A stretch of 64,000 nucleotides of DNA from Kibdelosporangium sp. MJ126-NF4 (GTDB lineage Bacteria; Actinomycetota; Actinomycetes; Mycobacteriales; Pseudonocardiaceae), in assembly GCF_000826545.1 (NCBI RefSeq), contig NZ_CDME01000020.1:1-64000 (forward strand). The letters run 5' to 3'. The notes under the pieces were generated by a model that was given only the letters and a program-made list of their open reading frames with translations, had not been told where the DNA came from and ran no database searches. Every line of letters starts with the position of its first letter. Positions within the stretch are counted from its first letter, which is position 1. Position numbers and translations under genes: made by a program. Positions 15,596-28,554 of the stretch are shown here, in pieces.

Positions 15596-15650
15596 GAGAG
15601 ACATGGCAAGGTTAGACACTGAACGTCGCCTCGATTCGGGGAGCAGGTCC

Positions 15651-20005
<4,355 letters not shown>

Positions 20006-20009
<4 letters not shown>

Positions 20010-20554
20010 CCCTGGTTCTGGTCTCGTGGCTTGAGCTGGAGGGAACTCCAGGTGAGTTCGGACAGTGCGCCGCCTGAGACGTTCAGGTCGGCGCGGGCCT
20101 GAGCGTAGAACTCGTTGCGCAGAAGCATGGCTTTCTTGTAGGCGTCGACAAACGATGTTTCGTCATTCCGGAGAATGGATTCGAGCTGCCAGACCTGTTC
20201 GTGCCATGCGCGTGCGGCGACGACCGTTGCCGGATCGCCGAGCAGCAGAACGGTTTCCCACTTGAGAGCACGGTCGGTCTCGGCTTCGGACAGCGCGGTG
20301 AACGCGTCGTCGATGTCGACGGGTTCCCCGGTGGGAAGCAGCTTCTTGGTCTCCGCGACGCGGCGGCATAATCGAACCATCTGTTTCACCGTGTTGGCGT
20401 ACTCCGTGTACGCCTGCAGGCGTTTTTCGTCCCACCGCGCCACCTGCGCGCGCCGCCAACGGGTCCGCTCGGTCACGGTCGTCACGAGGAAGGTGGCGGC
20501 GGCGCCGAGCAGGACACCCACGAAAGTCAGGATCTGGGCAACAATCGGGTTCAC
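20006..20554 (-). CDS. One-TM conserved hypothetical, coupled to caspase gene
   Basis: This is 182 residues from a GTG overlapping the stop of the caspase gene by 4 bp (GTGA). An N-terminal TM helix (ILTFVGVLLGAAATFLVTTV, residues 8-27) is followed by a long helical cytoplasmic region (RWRRAQVARWDEKRLQAYTEYA...). This layout is frequent in uncharacterised actinobacterial proteins. No catalytic motif is visible. As the third gene of the caspase operon it may be a membrane partner or target of the caspases (inference). Its 3' end overlaps the tandem-HAMP kinase gene by 4 bp, convergently. Confidence 0.7.
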
Positions 20555-22683
20555 GGTGCCCAGCCTTCCACCTGCCAGAGCCGGATCGTGTAGTCGGTAC
20601 TGCAACTGGCGATCACGCGGCTGTCCGGGCTGAAACGCACCTTGGTCACCCAGCCCTGGTGCCAGCCCATGGAGCGGTACCGCCGCCACGTCACGGTCGT
20701 GTACAAGTCGATGCGCCCCAACCAGGTGCCGATGGCCATGAACCTGCCGTCCGGACTGAAGTCGACGCAGTTCGGCTGCGACAGGTTGTAGACTGTGTGG
20801 AGTCTGTTCCAGCTGTGTGTGTCCCACAGCTCCACCGCCTTGTCGAACGTTGTCGCGGCGAGCAACGAACCGTCGTGGTTGAAGGCGAATCCCTGGAACT
20901 CTCGGATGCCCTGGGGCAGCGCCACTTTGCGCCATGAGGCGGTGTCGTACACATCGATCCACCGGCCCAGGTGAGTATCTCTGGTGCTGACAGCGAGGAA
21001 CCGTCCGGTCGGATCGAAGGCCGTCAACTCCTCATGGTGGACACGAGAGGCAAGCCTGGCGACGACATCGCCGGAATCGACGCGTACGACCGTAACGCCG
21101 TCGCGGCTGGACAAGGCGATCAAACGCCCCTGGTACCCAAATGTCGCCGAACTGCATGACGGCAGGGACCGAAGCAGCCTTCCGGTCTGCCTGTCCCGCA
21201 GAATCACCTGCCCGGACACATTCAACCCGACAACCACCCGGTTGTCGGGGCTGTAGGTCAGCCGCTCCCCCCGGGGGAAACTCACAGGGCGCCTCTCCCA
21301 GTTATGGGTTTTCCACTCGAAGTGACCACCCGCCATGTTTTCGCCATCCGGGCTGAAATCCAGCCAGGGACGCAGCCAGATCCTCTCCCGATGCAGGACC
21401 CGGCTGACGTCAAGCCAGGCGCGAAGCAGCACACGCGCCAGATCCAGCAGTGCCACACCGGTCAGGACCGCCGTCAACACCCACAACACGATCGTCCAGA
21501 AAGCCGAGGCGTCGAGCCACCAGATCATGTAACCCAGCACCGCCGTGATACCGACGATCTCCCCCGCGCTCTGCAACCGCTGTCGCAAGGACAGCCGGGC
21601 CTTGCTGTACCTGGGAAGCACGATCGGCCTTGGCTGAATGGTCCGGACCGGAACAGGCTGTGCCACCGGGGCCGGAAGGGGACGTTCCTGCCTGCTCTCC
21701 GGAGGATCCCCCACGACTGCCTTCGGCCGCAGCGCGGCCGCGGCGGCACTGGCGAGCTCCGGATCCCGGTTCGACCGCAGAATCCCCAACGTCTCGCGGG
21801 CGACCCTGTCGCCTTCCCTGGCTTCGTTGCCCAGGTGATCGATGGCCAACTGCCGCACCTTGGGACTGACGTTGCGCAGCAGATCACGGATCCCCGGATC
21901 CAGCCCGGCGGGGAGCCGCAGCGCGAACTTGTTGCGTGCCACCAGCAACTCACCGCTGGCCAGGTCGTTCTTCGTCGGCGTCTGGTTCGGCGTGTGCGCG
22001 CGGACATGCTGGAACACGTACGCGTACAGATCGGCCGTCCCGATCTCCCCGTCGCCGTCGACATCCGCCGCGCCCGTACGCAGGCCCTCGATGATCGCGT
22101 TGGTGAACACCGAAATCTCGGACGCGCCAACAGCCTTCGCGTCCTGGTGCGGCTCGTAGGAATACTGGATGTGCGTCGACGCCGTCATCACACACCAGCC
22201 ACGCGCCTCCATCTTCATCTGGCTCAACACATCCGCGTCCATCGCCGACTTCGGAGTGCCACCCGTCGGAAACGCACCCGAATAACAACAGTCCAGCCAC
22301 ACAATGGCCTGGTGTGCCCGGCTCTGGTCGATCTCGTGCCGGATCAGCTCGGCCTCGACCGACGAGGTCCGAAGATGGTCGCGGACCGTGTCCGTCGTGA
22401 CGAAGTGCAGCGAGCCCTTGCTGTCCTCCTTGATGCCATGACCCGACACGTAGAACAGGATCAGGTCGTCACGTTCCGCCTCCGCGCAGACACGACTGAT
22501 CTCACGCCTGACCACGTAGTGCGGTTCGTTGAGCAGCGTCTGGACGGCGAAGGCCCCGATCTCCGGATCCGCCAGTACCGCGGCAAGCCTCGCCACGTCG
22601 TTGGCGGGAGCTCTGAGCCGCGAAAAGGCCGAGTCCGCGTACCTGTCGGTCGCGATCAGCAACGCGGTCCGGCGGCGTGCCAT
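20551..22683 (-). CDS. Caspase-family peptidase fused to two TM helices and WD40 propeller (copy 2)
   Basis: This is 710 residues. A caspase (C14) domain occupies residues 1-235, with H82 in FYVSGHGI and C133 in WLDCCYSGAF as the His-Cys dyad. An EF-hand-like loop DVDGDGEIGTAD (207-218) sits at the end of the domain. An HEAT-like helical stretch (about 265-330), a Pro linker and two TM helices (about 395-440) follow, then a WD40 beta-propeller with FSPDG/FNHDGS blades to the end. With two TM passes, both protease and propeller should face the cytoplasm. It is a tandem paralogue of the upstream gene, 19 bp apart. Bacterial caspase-WD40 proteins are proposed cell-death or defence effectors sensing through the propeller. 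Confidence 0.88.
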   Translation of the reverse strand: MARRRTALLIATDRYADSAFSRLRAPANDVARLAAVLADPEIGAFAVQTLLNEPHYVVRREISRVCAEAERDDLILFYVSGHGIKEDSKGSLHFVTTDTVRDHLRTSSVEAELIRHEIDQSRAHQAIVWLDCCYSGAFPTGGTPKSAMDADVLSQMKMEARGWCVMTASTHIQYSYEPHQDAKAVGASEISVFTNAIIEGLRTGAADVDGDGEIGTADLYAYVFQHVRAHTPNQTPTKNDLASGELLVARNKFALRLPAGLDPGIRDLLRNVSPKVRQLAIDHLGNEAREGDRVARETLGILRSNRDPELASAAAAALRPKAVVGDPPESRQERPLPAPVAQPVPVRTIQPRPIVLPRYSKARLSLRQRLQSAGEIVGITAVLGYMIWWLDASAFWTIVLWVLTAVLTGVALLDLARVLLRAWLDVSRVLHRERIWLRPWLDFSPDGENMAGGHFEWKTHNWERRPVSFPRGERLTYSPDNRVVVGLNVSGQVILRDRQTGRLLRSLPSCSSATFGYQGRLIALSSRDGVTVVRVDSGDVVARLASRVHHEELTAFDPTGRFLAVSTRDTHLGRWIDVYDTASWRKVALPQGIREFQGFAFNHDGSLLAATTFDKAVELWDTHSWNRLHTVYNLSQPNCVDFSPDGRFMAIGTWLGRIDLYTTVTWRRYRSMGWHQGWVTKVRFSPDSRVIASCSTDYTIRLWQVEGWAP

Positions 22684-22702
22684 CTCCTTGCCTTCCTCCG
22701 CG

Positions 22703-24781
22703 CTAACGACTGACCGGCCACAGCCGGAGCGTCTTGTCGTCGATGCTGGTACTCGCCAACACTCCACTGTCCGGACTGAACCGCACAGCACTCACTGGGC
22801 CGTAATGCCAGCCCATCGACCGACGAACCTGCCACGTCGCGGTGGAGTACAAGGTGATTCGGCCTCGCCGGTCACCGACGCCCATCAAGGCGCCGTCAGG
22901 GCTGAAGTCGACGCAGTGCGGCGGCGTCCGACAGGTCACCGACGCCAGCAGACGCCAGTCGTCGGTCCGGTACAGGTCGACGGCGCTCTTGAAACCGATC
23001 ACAGCCAGGACCGAACCATCGTGGTTGAACGCGAATCTGCTGACATACCTCAAATCCAGCGGCGTCTCGACCGGTTCCCACGATGTGGTCCGGTAGAGCC
23101 GTATCCCTCGCAACGCCTGCGCGTTCCTGGTGCTCACAGCGAGGAACCTGCCAGCCGGATCGAACTCGACCGACGGTCGGCGATGGGGAGCGAAGGTGCG
23201 CGTGACAACGGGATCACCGGAATCGGCCTGAAGCACCTCGACACGGTCCTGCGCCACGACGGCAACCAGTCGACTGTCCGGGCTGAACGCGACCGCGTGT
23301 CCCGTTGGGAGCCTGCGAAGGACGTCACGCTGCCCACGTTCACGCAGAGCCACGCGCCCGACTCTGGGCGCCATCCCCACAACCATTTTGTTGTCCGGGC
23401 TGTAGATCCTGCCGCCACCAATGACACGTTCCGAGGTGTCGTCCTTGCGCCATTCACGGGTGGACCATTCGGTCTCGTGGCCGAACAGCTTCTCACCGTC
23501 GGGGCTGAAGGACAGCGGGCCATACCGGCTCGTGGCCGCGCGGTGCAGTACCGTGCTGGCGTCCGAGAAAAGACAGTACAGAAAACGCGTCAGGCCGATC
23601 AGGCCCACAGCTGACACGAGTCCTATGACCAGCCAGAGAACTATCGACGCCGAGTCCTTGTACAGCCAGATCGTGTAGGTCAGCGGTATCGCCACGGCAC
23701 AGAGCGCCAGAGCGGCCCACATCTGCTGACGCCCGGAAACGCGGGACTCGCCGCGAACGGGCAGAGCGATCGGCGTCGACGGGGGCCGACGCGCAGCCTT
23801 GGTGGCCTCCACATCGGGCGGCGGGGCGAGCGCCCTGCTGGCTGCTTCGGCGAGGCCCTGGTCCCGGTTCGATCGCAGGATCTCCAGTGTCACGCGGGCG
23901 GTGCGGTCGCCGTTTCGCGCTTCCTTCGCGAGGTGTCCGATGGCCGCTTCCCGCGCCATCGAACTGGGGTGGCGAAGCATGTCGCGGATCCCCGGGTCGA
24001 GCCCGTCGGGCAGGCGCAGCGCGAACTTGTTCCGTGCCACCAGCAACTCGCCGCTGGCCAGGTCGTTCCGCATCGGCGTCTGGTTCGGGGTGCGCTCACG
24101 GACGTGCTGGTAGACGTACTCGTACAGATCCGCGGTCCCGATCTCGCCGTCACCGTCGACATCCGCCGCGCCCGTTCGCAGTCCTTCGACGATCGCCTTG
24201 GTGAACACGGAGACCTCAGTGGCGCCGACGGTTCTCGCGTCCTGGCGGGGCTCGTACGCGTACTGGATGTGCGTCGACGCGGTCATCACGAACGTGCCCC
24301 GGCCCTCAAGCTTCATCTGGCTCAGGACATCCGCGTCCATCGCGGACTTCGGGCTCCCGCCGGTCGGGAACGCACCCGAGTAGCAACAGTCCAGCCACAC
24401 GATCGCCTGACGCGCCCGGCTCTGGTCGATCTCACCGCGGACCAGCTCCGCCTCGACCGACGAGGTGCGCAGATGCCCCCTGTCCGTGTCGGTCGTGACA
24501 AAATGCAGCGAGCCCCTGCCCTCTTCCTTGATGCCGTGTCCGGACACGTAGAACAGGATCAGGTCATCCCGCTGCGCCTCCGCGCAGATCCGGCTGATCT
24601 CACGCCGGACGACGTAGTGCGGTTCGTTGAGCAGCGTGGTCACGGTGAACGCGCCGATTTCCGGGTCGCCGAGGACCTCGCCGAGCCTGGTCACGTCGTT
24701 GACCGGCGCTTTCAGCCGCCCGAATGCGGGATCGTCGTACTGGTCAGTGGCGATCAACAACGCGATGCGCCGCCGTTCCAT
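22703..24781 (-). CDS. Caspase-family peptidase fused to two TM helices and WD40 propeller (copy 1)
   Basis: This is 692 residues, first gene of the minus-strand operon, with a GGAGGGG ribosome site. The domain order is the same as in its paralogue: caspase domain with H82 (YVSGHGI) and C133 (LDCCYSGAF), EF-hand-like DVDGDGEIGTAD loop, helical repeat region, two TM helices (about 385-435) and WD40 propeller ending in TLRLWPVSR. The caspase part is nearly the same as in copy 2, while the propeller differs much more, as expected if the sensors recognise different ligands. An EACC1-like gene is transcribed divergently 62 bp away. Peptidase activity is inferred from the intact dyad; substrate is unknown. 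Confidence 0.88.
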   Translation of the reverse strand: MERRRIALLIATDQYDDPAFGRLKAPVNDVTRLGEVLGDPEIGAFTVTTLLNEPHYVVRREISRICAEAQRDDLILFYVSGHGIKEEGRGSLHFVTTDTDRGHLRTSSVEAELVRGEIDQSRARQAIVWLDCCYSGAFPTGGSPKSAMDADVLSQMKLEGRGTFVMTASTHIQYAYEPRQDARTVGATEVSVFTKAIVEGLRTGAADVDGDGEIGTADLYEYVYQHVRERTPNQTPMRNDLASGELLVARNKFALRLPDGLDPGIRDMLRHPSSMAREAAIGHLAKEARNGDRTARVTLEILRSNRDQGLAEAASRALAPPPDVEATKAARRPPSTPIALPVRGESRVSGRQQMWAALALCAVAIPLTYTIWLYKDSASIVLWLVIGLVSAVGLIGLTRFLYCLFSDASTVLHRAATSRYGPLSFSPDGEKLFGHETEWSTREWRKDDTSERVIGGGRIYSPDNKMVVGMAPRVGRVALRERGQRDVLRRLPTGHAVAFSPDSRLVAVVAQDRVEVLQADSGDPVVTRTFAPHRRPSVEFDPAGRFLAVSTRNAQALRGIRLYRTTSWEPVETPLDLRYVSRFAFNHDGSVLAVIGFKSAVDLYRTDDWRLLASVTCRTPPHCVDFSPDGALMGVGDRRGRITLYSTATWQVRRSMGWHYGPVSAVRFSPDSGVLASTSIDDKTLRLWPVSR

Positions 24782-24843
24782 CGCCCCTCCCTCAAACACA
24801 CCCTGGGCCGAACATCGTACGGCGCCGCGATATCGTGACGGGC

Positions 24844-25206
24844 GTGGCCTCCATTTCGGTGACAATTCATGATCAGGATCCCGCGACCGCGGAGAAGCTC
24901 GCCCGTCAACTGCGTGCGGAACTGCTCGCACTCGATGTCGACGACGCGCGATTCGACGCCGGTTCACACGAACACGTGCCCGGTTCGAAAGGGATGGACC
25001 CCGAGACCGTCACGACCATCATCGTCACGCTGTCCGGCTCCCCTGTGCTCATTCAACTGGCACGCGCGCTGCGGGATTTCGTCAACCGCGACCGGGATCG
25101 GGAAGTCACGATCAAACGCGGCAAGGACAGCATCACCATCAAGGGCTCGCCCGGCGAGCGCACCGAGAAGGTGATCGAGCAGTTCCTCGAAGCCATCGAG
25201 GACTGA
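24844..25206 (+). CDS. EACC1-like protein (effector-associated constant component)
   Basis: This is 120 residues from a GTG. The pattern fits the effector-associated constant component 1 family: an N-terminal ferredoxin-like strand (ISVTIHDQDPATAEKLARQL), a middle TTIIVTLSGSPVLIQLARAL helix and a strand pair EVTIKRGKDSITIKG, then a C-terminal amphipathic helix. EACC1 proteins are known from comparative genomics as invariant partners of varied effectors (caspases, trypsins and others) in actinobacterial conflict systems. Its position, divergent from the caspase pair, agrees with that. No catalytic residues are evident. It ends 2 bp from the convergent gene. Confidence 0.7.
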   Translation: MASISVTIHDQDPATAEKLARQLRAELLALDVDDARFDAGSHEHVPGSKGMDPETVTTIIVTLSGSPVLIQLARALRDFVNRDRDREVTIKRGKDSITIKGSPGERTEKVIEQFLEAIED

Positions 25207-25208
25207 CG

Positions 25209-27440
25209 TCAGGTCCCCTGCCCCTGGAAACGGGCGTACTCGCTCTTGGGCTGACCGTTCATGGTGACCGGGCACAGCGTGCCCCGGTTCGCGCAATCGC
25301 CGCCGCTCCATCCCATGAACGTGCCGCCGTTGCCGAGCACTGCCTTGAGTTCCACCGTTTCGTTCGGGCGCCGTTTGGACCGGCAGATGGAGGTGCAGTC
25401 AACGCCGTTGATCGTGACGTATCCCCAGTCGGTTGAGCTGACGGTCAGGGTGTAGGGGCCTTCCTTGAACGCGCCCGTGATCACGCCCCCGCTCTGCCAG
25501 CTCTGGGTGCAGGAGGACACGCCCGTGTTGGCGCACCCGTTTGTCCATCTGTCGAACTCGTAGATGTCGCCGGAGGGGGATGCCGACAGGGAAACCGGCG
25601 TTCTCGGTTTCACCGGAATTGTGCACGTCTTGTTGGTGCAGGCCACGCCGTTCAGTGTCACTGTGCCGTTCTGCGCCACCACCTGCATTTGCAGATCCTT
25701 CTCGGTGAAGGTGTATGACACGTCCCTGTCACCTTTCATGACCACTTCGCAGGTGGTTGACGCGCCCGCGCACGCACCGCCCCACGTGCCCGCGCTGTGG
25801 GTGCTCGCCGGTGTCGCGTGCAGTGTCACCTGGGTGTCCACTTCGTACTTCACCGAGCACGTCTTCGCCGGGCAGTCAACGCCTTCGCCCTTGATGGTCC
25901 CGCCCGACGGTTTGGCGACGGTGAGCGTGAAGGTCTGTTTCGCTGTCACGTTCACCGTCGCCGACGCCGTGGCCTCCTTGCCGTCAGGCGTCTGCGCGCG
26001 CACAGTGACCATGAACGCTCCCGAGGCTGCCCATTTGTGCGACGTGGTCACGCCGCCGCCCTGGGTGCCGTCGCCGAACTCCCAACGCGGTTCGCTCGCC
26101 GCTCCCCTGACTCGCAAGGTGATCGGCTCGTTCACCGTCACTGTCGCCGTCGCGGGTTCGACAACCAGCTTGTGTTGCTCGTTCTGCGGCGGCGGCGCGG
26201 GAACACTGGGGCCACTCGGTTTGGCAGGAGTGTTCGGGCTGGGTTGTGTCGTGGGCGAGTTCGAGGAGCCGCTGGAGGGACGCTGTGGTGTGCCCTGTCC
26301 CGGCGAAGGAGACGGAGTAACGACTCCTTGACCGGGGTTGTCCGGGTTGTACTTGCGGATCTGGCTGATCGAACCGTCCAACTGGATCACGCCCGCGCGT
26401 TCGGATACCTCGTCGTTGTAGAACACCAGTCCGTCGCGCGTCATGAGTTGGAACTTGCCGCCCGGTGACAACACGGTCGGTGTGGCCAGTACCCGGTTCG
26501 ACACGAGGTCGACGATCAACACCTGGCCGGTGGTGTAATCCGGCACGAACAACTTGTTGCTCGCCTCCACCGCCGCGCCGTACTCGTCGCCCGCGGTCAG
26601 CGGGACGACACCGTCGCACCGGGCAGCCGCCAGGTCGCAGACGACCAGCACGCCGCGCCCGGTCACCAGGTACAGCCGTTGCGACCGCGGCGATCCGCTG
26701 ACCTGCAGGGTGTCCTGCGGGCGCAGGTCAAGGTCGGCGGTGGCGCCCGGTCGGCCGGTGCTCTTGTCGATCATGACGGCCCTGCGGCCGCCCACATCCA
26801 CGACCACCGGGCCACCGTCGGTGATCGCGACGAACCCCGGTCCAGGCGCGGCGACGCCGGGACGGATCGTGCGGACGCCACCCGCGACGCGGTTGAGGCT
26901 GCCGTTGGTGGAGTCGATCGCCCACAGTGTCCCCGCGTCGTCGACCGCGGCCGCTCCCGTCGCGAGCTGGTTCGCCAGCGACAGCAGGCCACCTCGGCGG
27001 TCGAGGGTGCGTGGATCGGTGTCCGCGAGGATGCCCCTGCTGCCGTCCACTGTGTACAGGGAGGCCGGGCCGGGGATGGCGGTGAGGCCGGTTCTGGCGT
27101 CCGGGATCGGGGCCTGCGGCTCGGTCATGTCGAACGTGGCGCCGTCGATCCGGCGTACTGTCCCCGCTGTCTGGTCGATCGCGTACGCGTTCGCGCCCTG
27201 CTGCACGACCTCCAGCGCGTTCCCGGCCGGTCCGACCTGGACCTGGGCCGCGACCTCGGCCGAACTGCCGTCCAACAGAGTCAACTGCCCGACCTTGGCC
27301 GACGCGAACCACGCCACACCCGAGAGCAGACGCACGTCCTGCCCGTGATCACCGGTCCCGAGCAACACCGCGCCGCCGACAACCGTGCTGGCGGCTGCCG
27401 ACAGCGCGATGACACGGCCGCGCCGAAAGAAGTCCCGCAT
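25209..27440 (-). CDS. Surface protein: beta-propeller, PKD and Cys-rich bacterial repeats
   Basis: This is 743 residues from ATG 27440. An N-terminal signal anchor (residues 11-30) is followed by an NHL/YncE-like beta-propeller (about 40-360), then a long Ser/Pro/Thr linker (about 370-420) and a PKD-type domain (WEFGDGTQGGGVTTSHKWA). The C-terminus has three or four Cys-paired repeats of the 'bacterial repeat' class (TLTVAKPSGGTIKGEGVDC, GTVTLNGVACTNKTC, GYVTINGVDCTSIC), each with two to four cysteines for disulfides. It is an extracellular binding or adhesion protein by architecture. No enzymatic motif is seen. Confidence 0.7.
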   Translation of the reverse strand: MRDFFRRGRVIALSAAASTVVGGAVLLGTGDHGQDVRLLSGVAWFASAKVGQLTLLDGSSAEVAAQVQVGPAGNALEVVQQGANAYAIDQTAGTVRRIDGATFDMTEPQAPIPDARTGLTAIPGPASLYTVDGSRGILADTDPRTLDRRGGLLSLANQLATGAAAVDDAGTLWAIDSTNGSLNRVAGGVRTIRPGVAAPGPGFVAITDGGPVVVDVGGRRAVMIDKSTGRPGATADLDLRPQDTLQVSGSPRSQRLYLVTGRGVLVVCDLAAARCDGVVPLTAGDEYGAAVEASNKLFVPDYTTGQVLIVDLVSNRVLATPTVLSPGGKFQLMTRDGLVFYNDEVSERAGVIQLDGSISQIRKYNPDNPGQGVVTPSPSPGQGTPQRPSSGSSNSPTTQPSPNTPAKPSGPSVPAPPPQNEQHKLVVEPATATVTVNEPITLRVRGAASEPRWEFGDGTQGGGVTTSHKWAASGAFMVTVRAQTPDGKEATASATVNVTAKQTFTLTVAKPSGGTIKGEGVDCPAKTCSVKYEVDTQVTLHATPASTHSAGTWGGACAGASTTCEVVMKGDRDVSYTFTEKDLQMQVVAQNGTVTLNGVACTNKTCTIPVKPRTPVSLSASPSGDIYEFDRWTNGCANTGVSSCTQSWQSGGVITGAFKEGPYTLTVSSTDWGYVTINGVDCTSICRSKRRPNETVELKAVLGNGGTFMGWSGGDCANRGTLCPVTMNGQPKSEYARFQGQGT

Positions 27441-27519
27441 ACCGTGATTACCCCTTCCATCCCACAACGGGATGGTTCCAATGGCCTAATCACACGGGCA
27501 ATAGGGGCGGTGTCGGGAA

Positions 27520-27540
27520 ACCCGGGAAAAGTTCCCGGGT
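27520..27540 (-). terminator. Terminator after DUF1905 operon
   Basis: The 9-bp stem ACCCGGGAA/TTCCCGGGT with a 3-nt loop is followed on the minus strand by a short T-run. It sits 5 bp past the DUF1905 stop. Confidence 0.65.
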
Positions 27541-27544
27541 CTGA

Positions 27545-27826
27545 CTAGGACACCCGCAAGGTCAGGTGCACGGTTACCTCGTCGCCGAGGCCTTTGCCGA
27601 TGGCCTTCCGGAAAGGTGCGCGCAGCGGCATCATGTGCACGCCTCCGCCGATGGGCAGCATGGCGGACTCGTAGGGGTGTCCGTCCACAGTGCCCGACAC
27701 TCTGACCGCCTTGCCGGTGCCGAAGAACTCGGCCGAGCCGGGCATCTGCACACACGGCCAGTTGCTGTTGGCGTCGGCGACGATCGGGGCGGTGAACGTG
27801 GTGTCGAGCGTCGTTGGCTCAGCCAT
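27545..27826 (-). CDS. DUF1905 family protein
   Basis: This is 93 residues from an ATG with GGAGG upstream. It has the DUF1905 small beta-barrel pattern: FTAPIVADANSNWPCVQMPGSAEFFGTGKAVRVSGTVDGHPYESAMLPIG... followed by MMPLRAPFRKAIGKGLGDEV. The family is common in actinobacteria, sometimes fused to YdeI-type domains, with no established activity. Its start overlaps the end of the mycothiol-dependent-type gene by 8 bp, so the two form an operon under the divergent TetR regulator. Confidence 0.8.
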   Translation of the reverse strand: MAEPTTLDTTFTAPIVADANSNWPCVQMPGSAEFFGTGKAVRVSGTVDGHPYESAMLPIGGGVHMMPLRAPFRKAIGKGLGDEVTVHLTLRVS

Positions 27827-28460
27827 GGTTGATTCCTCCGTCTTTCGTGAGTTGCGGGACACCGGGCCCCGTCAGTTCGTCCGCGTCGATGGGTCGGCCG
27901 GACACCGCCAGCAGCAGCGCCAGGGCGGTGCCGCGCACCTCGGGGCCGGTGCCGACGTCGATGTCCGGATCGTCGGTGGCGATCAGCCGCAGCCCGTGCG
28001 CCCGTTCCTTGCCACCACCGGTGGACACACCGGTCTTGAGCTGGAACCGCAGCGCGGCGACGACGTGCTCGACCGGGTAGTCCCGGCTGATGCCGAGCGG
28101 GCGGCGGATGTCCTCGCCGTGCACGAACGTCTCGACCAGCCGGGTGGCTTTCGGTACCGGCGCGCTGGTTGTGCGGTGGCTCACCGCGCGGAACGAGTCG
28201 AGCGTGTGCCGTGGGTCGTCGGCCCGTTCCCGCTCGACCGCGTTGTTGTTGTAGCGGTCGAAGTCGAAGCGGGCGGCGGCGAACTGCCGGACGAAGCCGA
28301 GATACGTGGTCTTGGCGTCGTCGACGAGGTGGGCGAGGACGTCGTGCACGTCCCAGCCCGGACACAGCGACGGCGTCGCCCACCGCTCGGCGGGAATGCT
28401 TTGCAGGTCCTGGATCAACGCGTCTCGTTCGGCGTGGACCACGGTCCAGATCTCGTTCAC
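27819..28460 (-). CDS. Maleylpyruvate isomerase/mycothiol-dependent DinB-like protein
   Basis: This is 213 residues from a GTG. The N-terminal DinB-like four-helix bundle shows the family signature CPGWDVHDVLAHLVDD, and a second metal histidine is likely in ETFVHGEDIRRPLG, as in the mycothiol-dependent maleylpyruvate isomerase superfamily (TIGR03083 type). Members act on mycothiol conjugates or as thiol-linked detoxification enzymes; substrate here is unknown. Divergent from a TetR regulator with a nested inverted-repeat operator between them, so detoxification controlled by a small-molecule signal is plausible. Confidence 0.82.
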   Translation of the reverse strand: MNEIWTVVHAERDALIQDLQSIPAERWATPSLCPGWDVHDVLAHLVDDAKTTYLGFVRQFAAARFDFDRYNNNAVERERADDPRHTLDSFRAVSHRTTSAPVPKATRLVETFVHGEDIRRPLGISRDYPVEHVVAALRFQLKTGVSTGGGKERAHGLRLIATDDPDIDVGTGPEVRGTALALLLAVSGRPIDADELTGPGVPQLTKDGGINHG

Positions 28461-28490
28461 GGCTACCCCCGGCGGTTCGACTCAGCAACT

Positions 28491-28537
28491 GAACTGAACC
28501 GTACAGGAAAGTTGCTCTGTACTCAAGGGTTCAGTTC
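28491..28537. promoter_or_regulatory. Nested inverted repeats, probable TetR operator
   Basis: The outer arms GAACTGAACC (28491-28500) and GGTTCAGTTC (28528-28537) are exact inverse complements. Inner arms GTACAG (28501-28506) and CTGTAC (28517-28522) are also exact. The element fills the divergent promoter between the DinB-like gene and the TetR gene. Confidence 0.65.
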
Positions 28538-28554
28538 GAGCTAGGATCCACCGC

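Noticed and set aside
15603..15650. Upstream ATG for the HAMP kinase
   Set aside because: It is in frame but lacks a ribosome site and lies just after the inverted repeat. The GTG at 15651 has GGGGAG at good spacing.
27819..28460. Naming the DinB-like gene as true maleylpyruvate isomerase
   Set aside because: Only the superfamily pattern is visible. No aromatic-degradation genes lie nearby to support that substrate.
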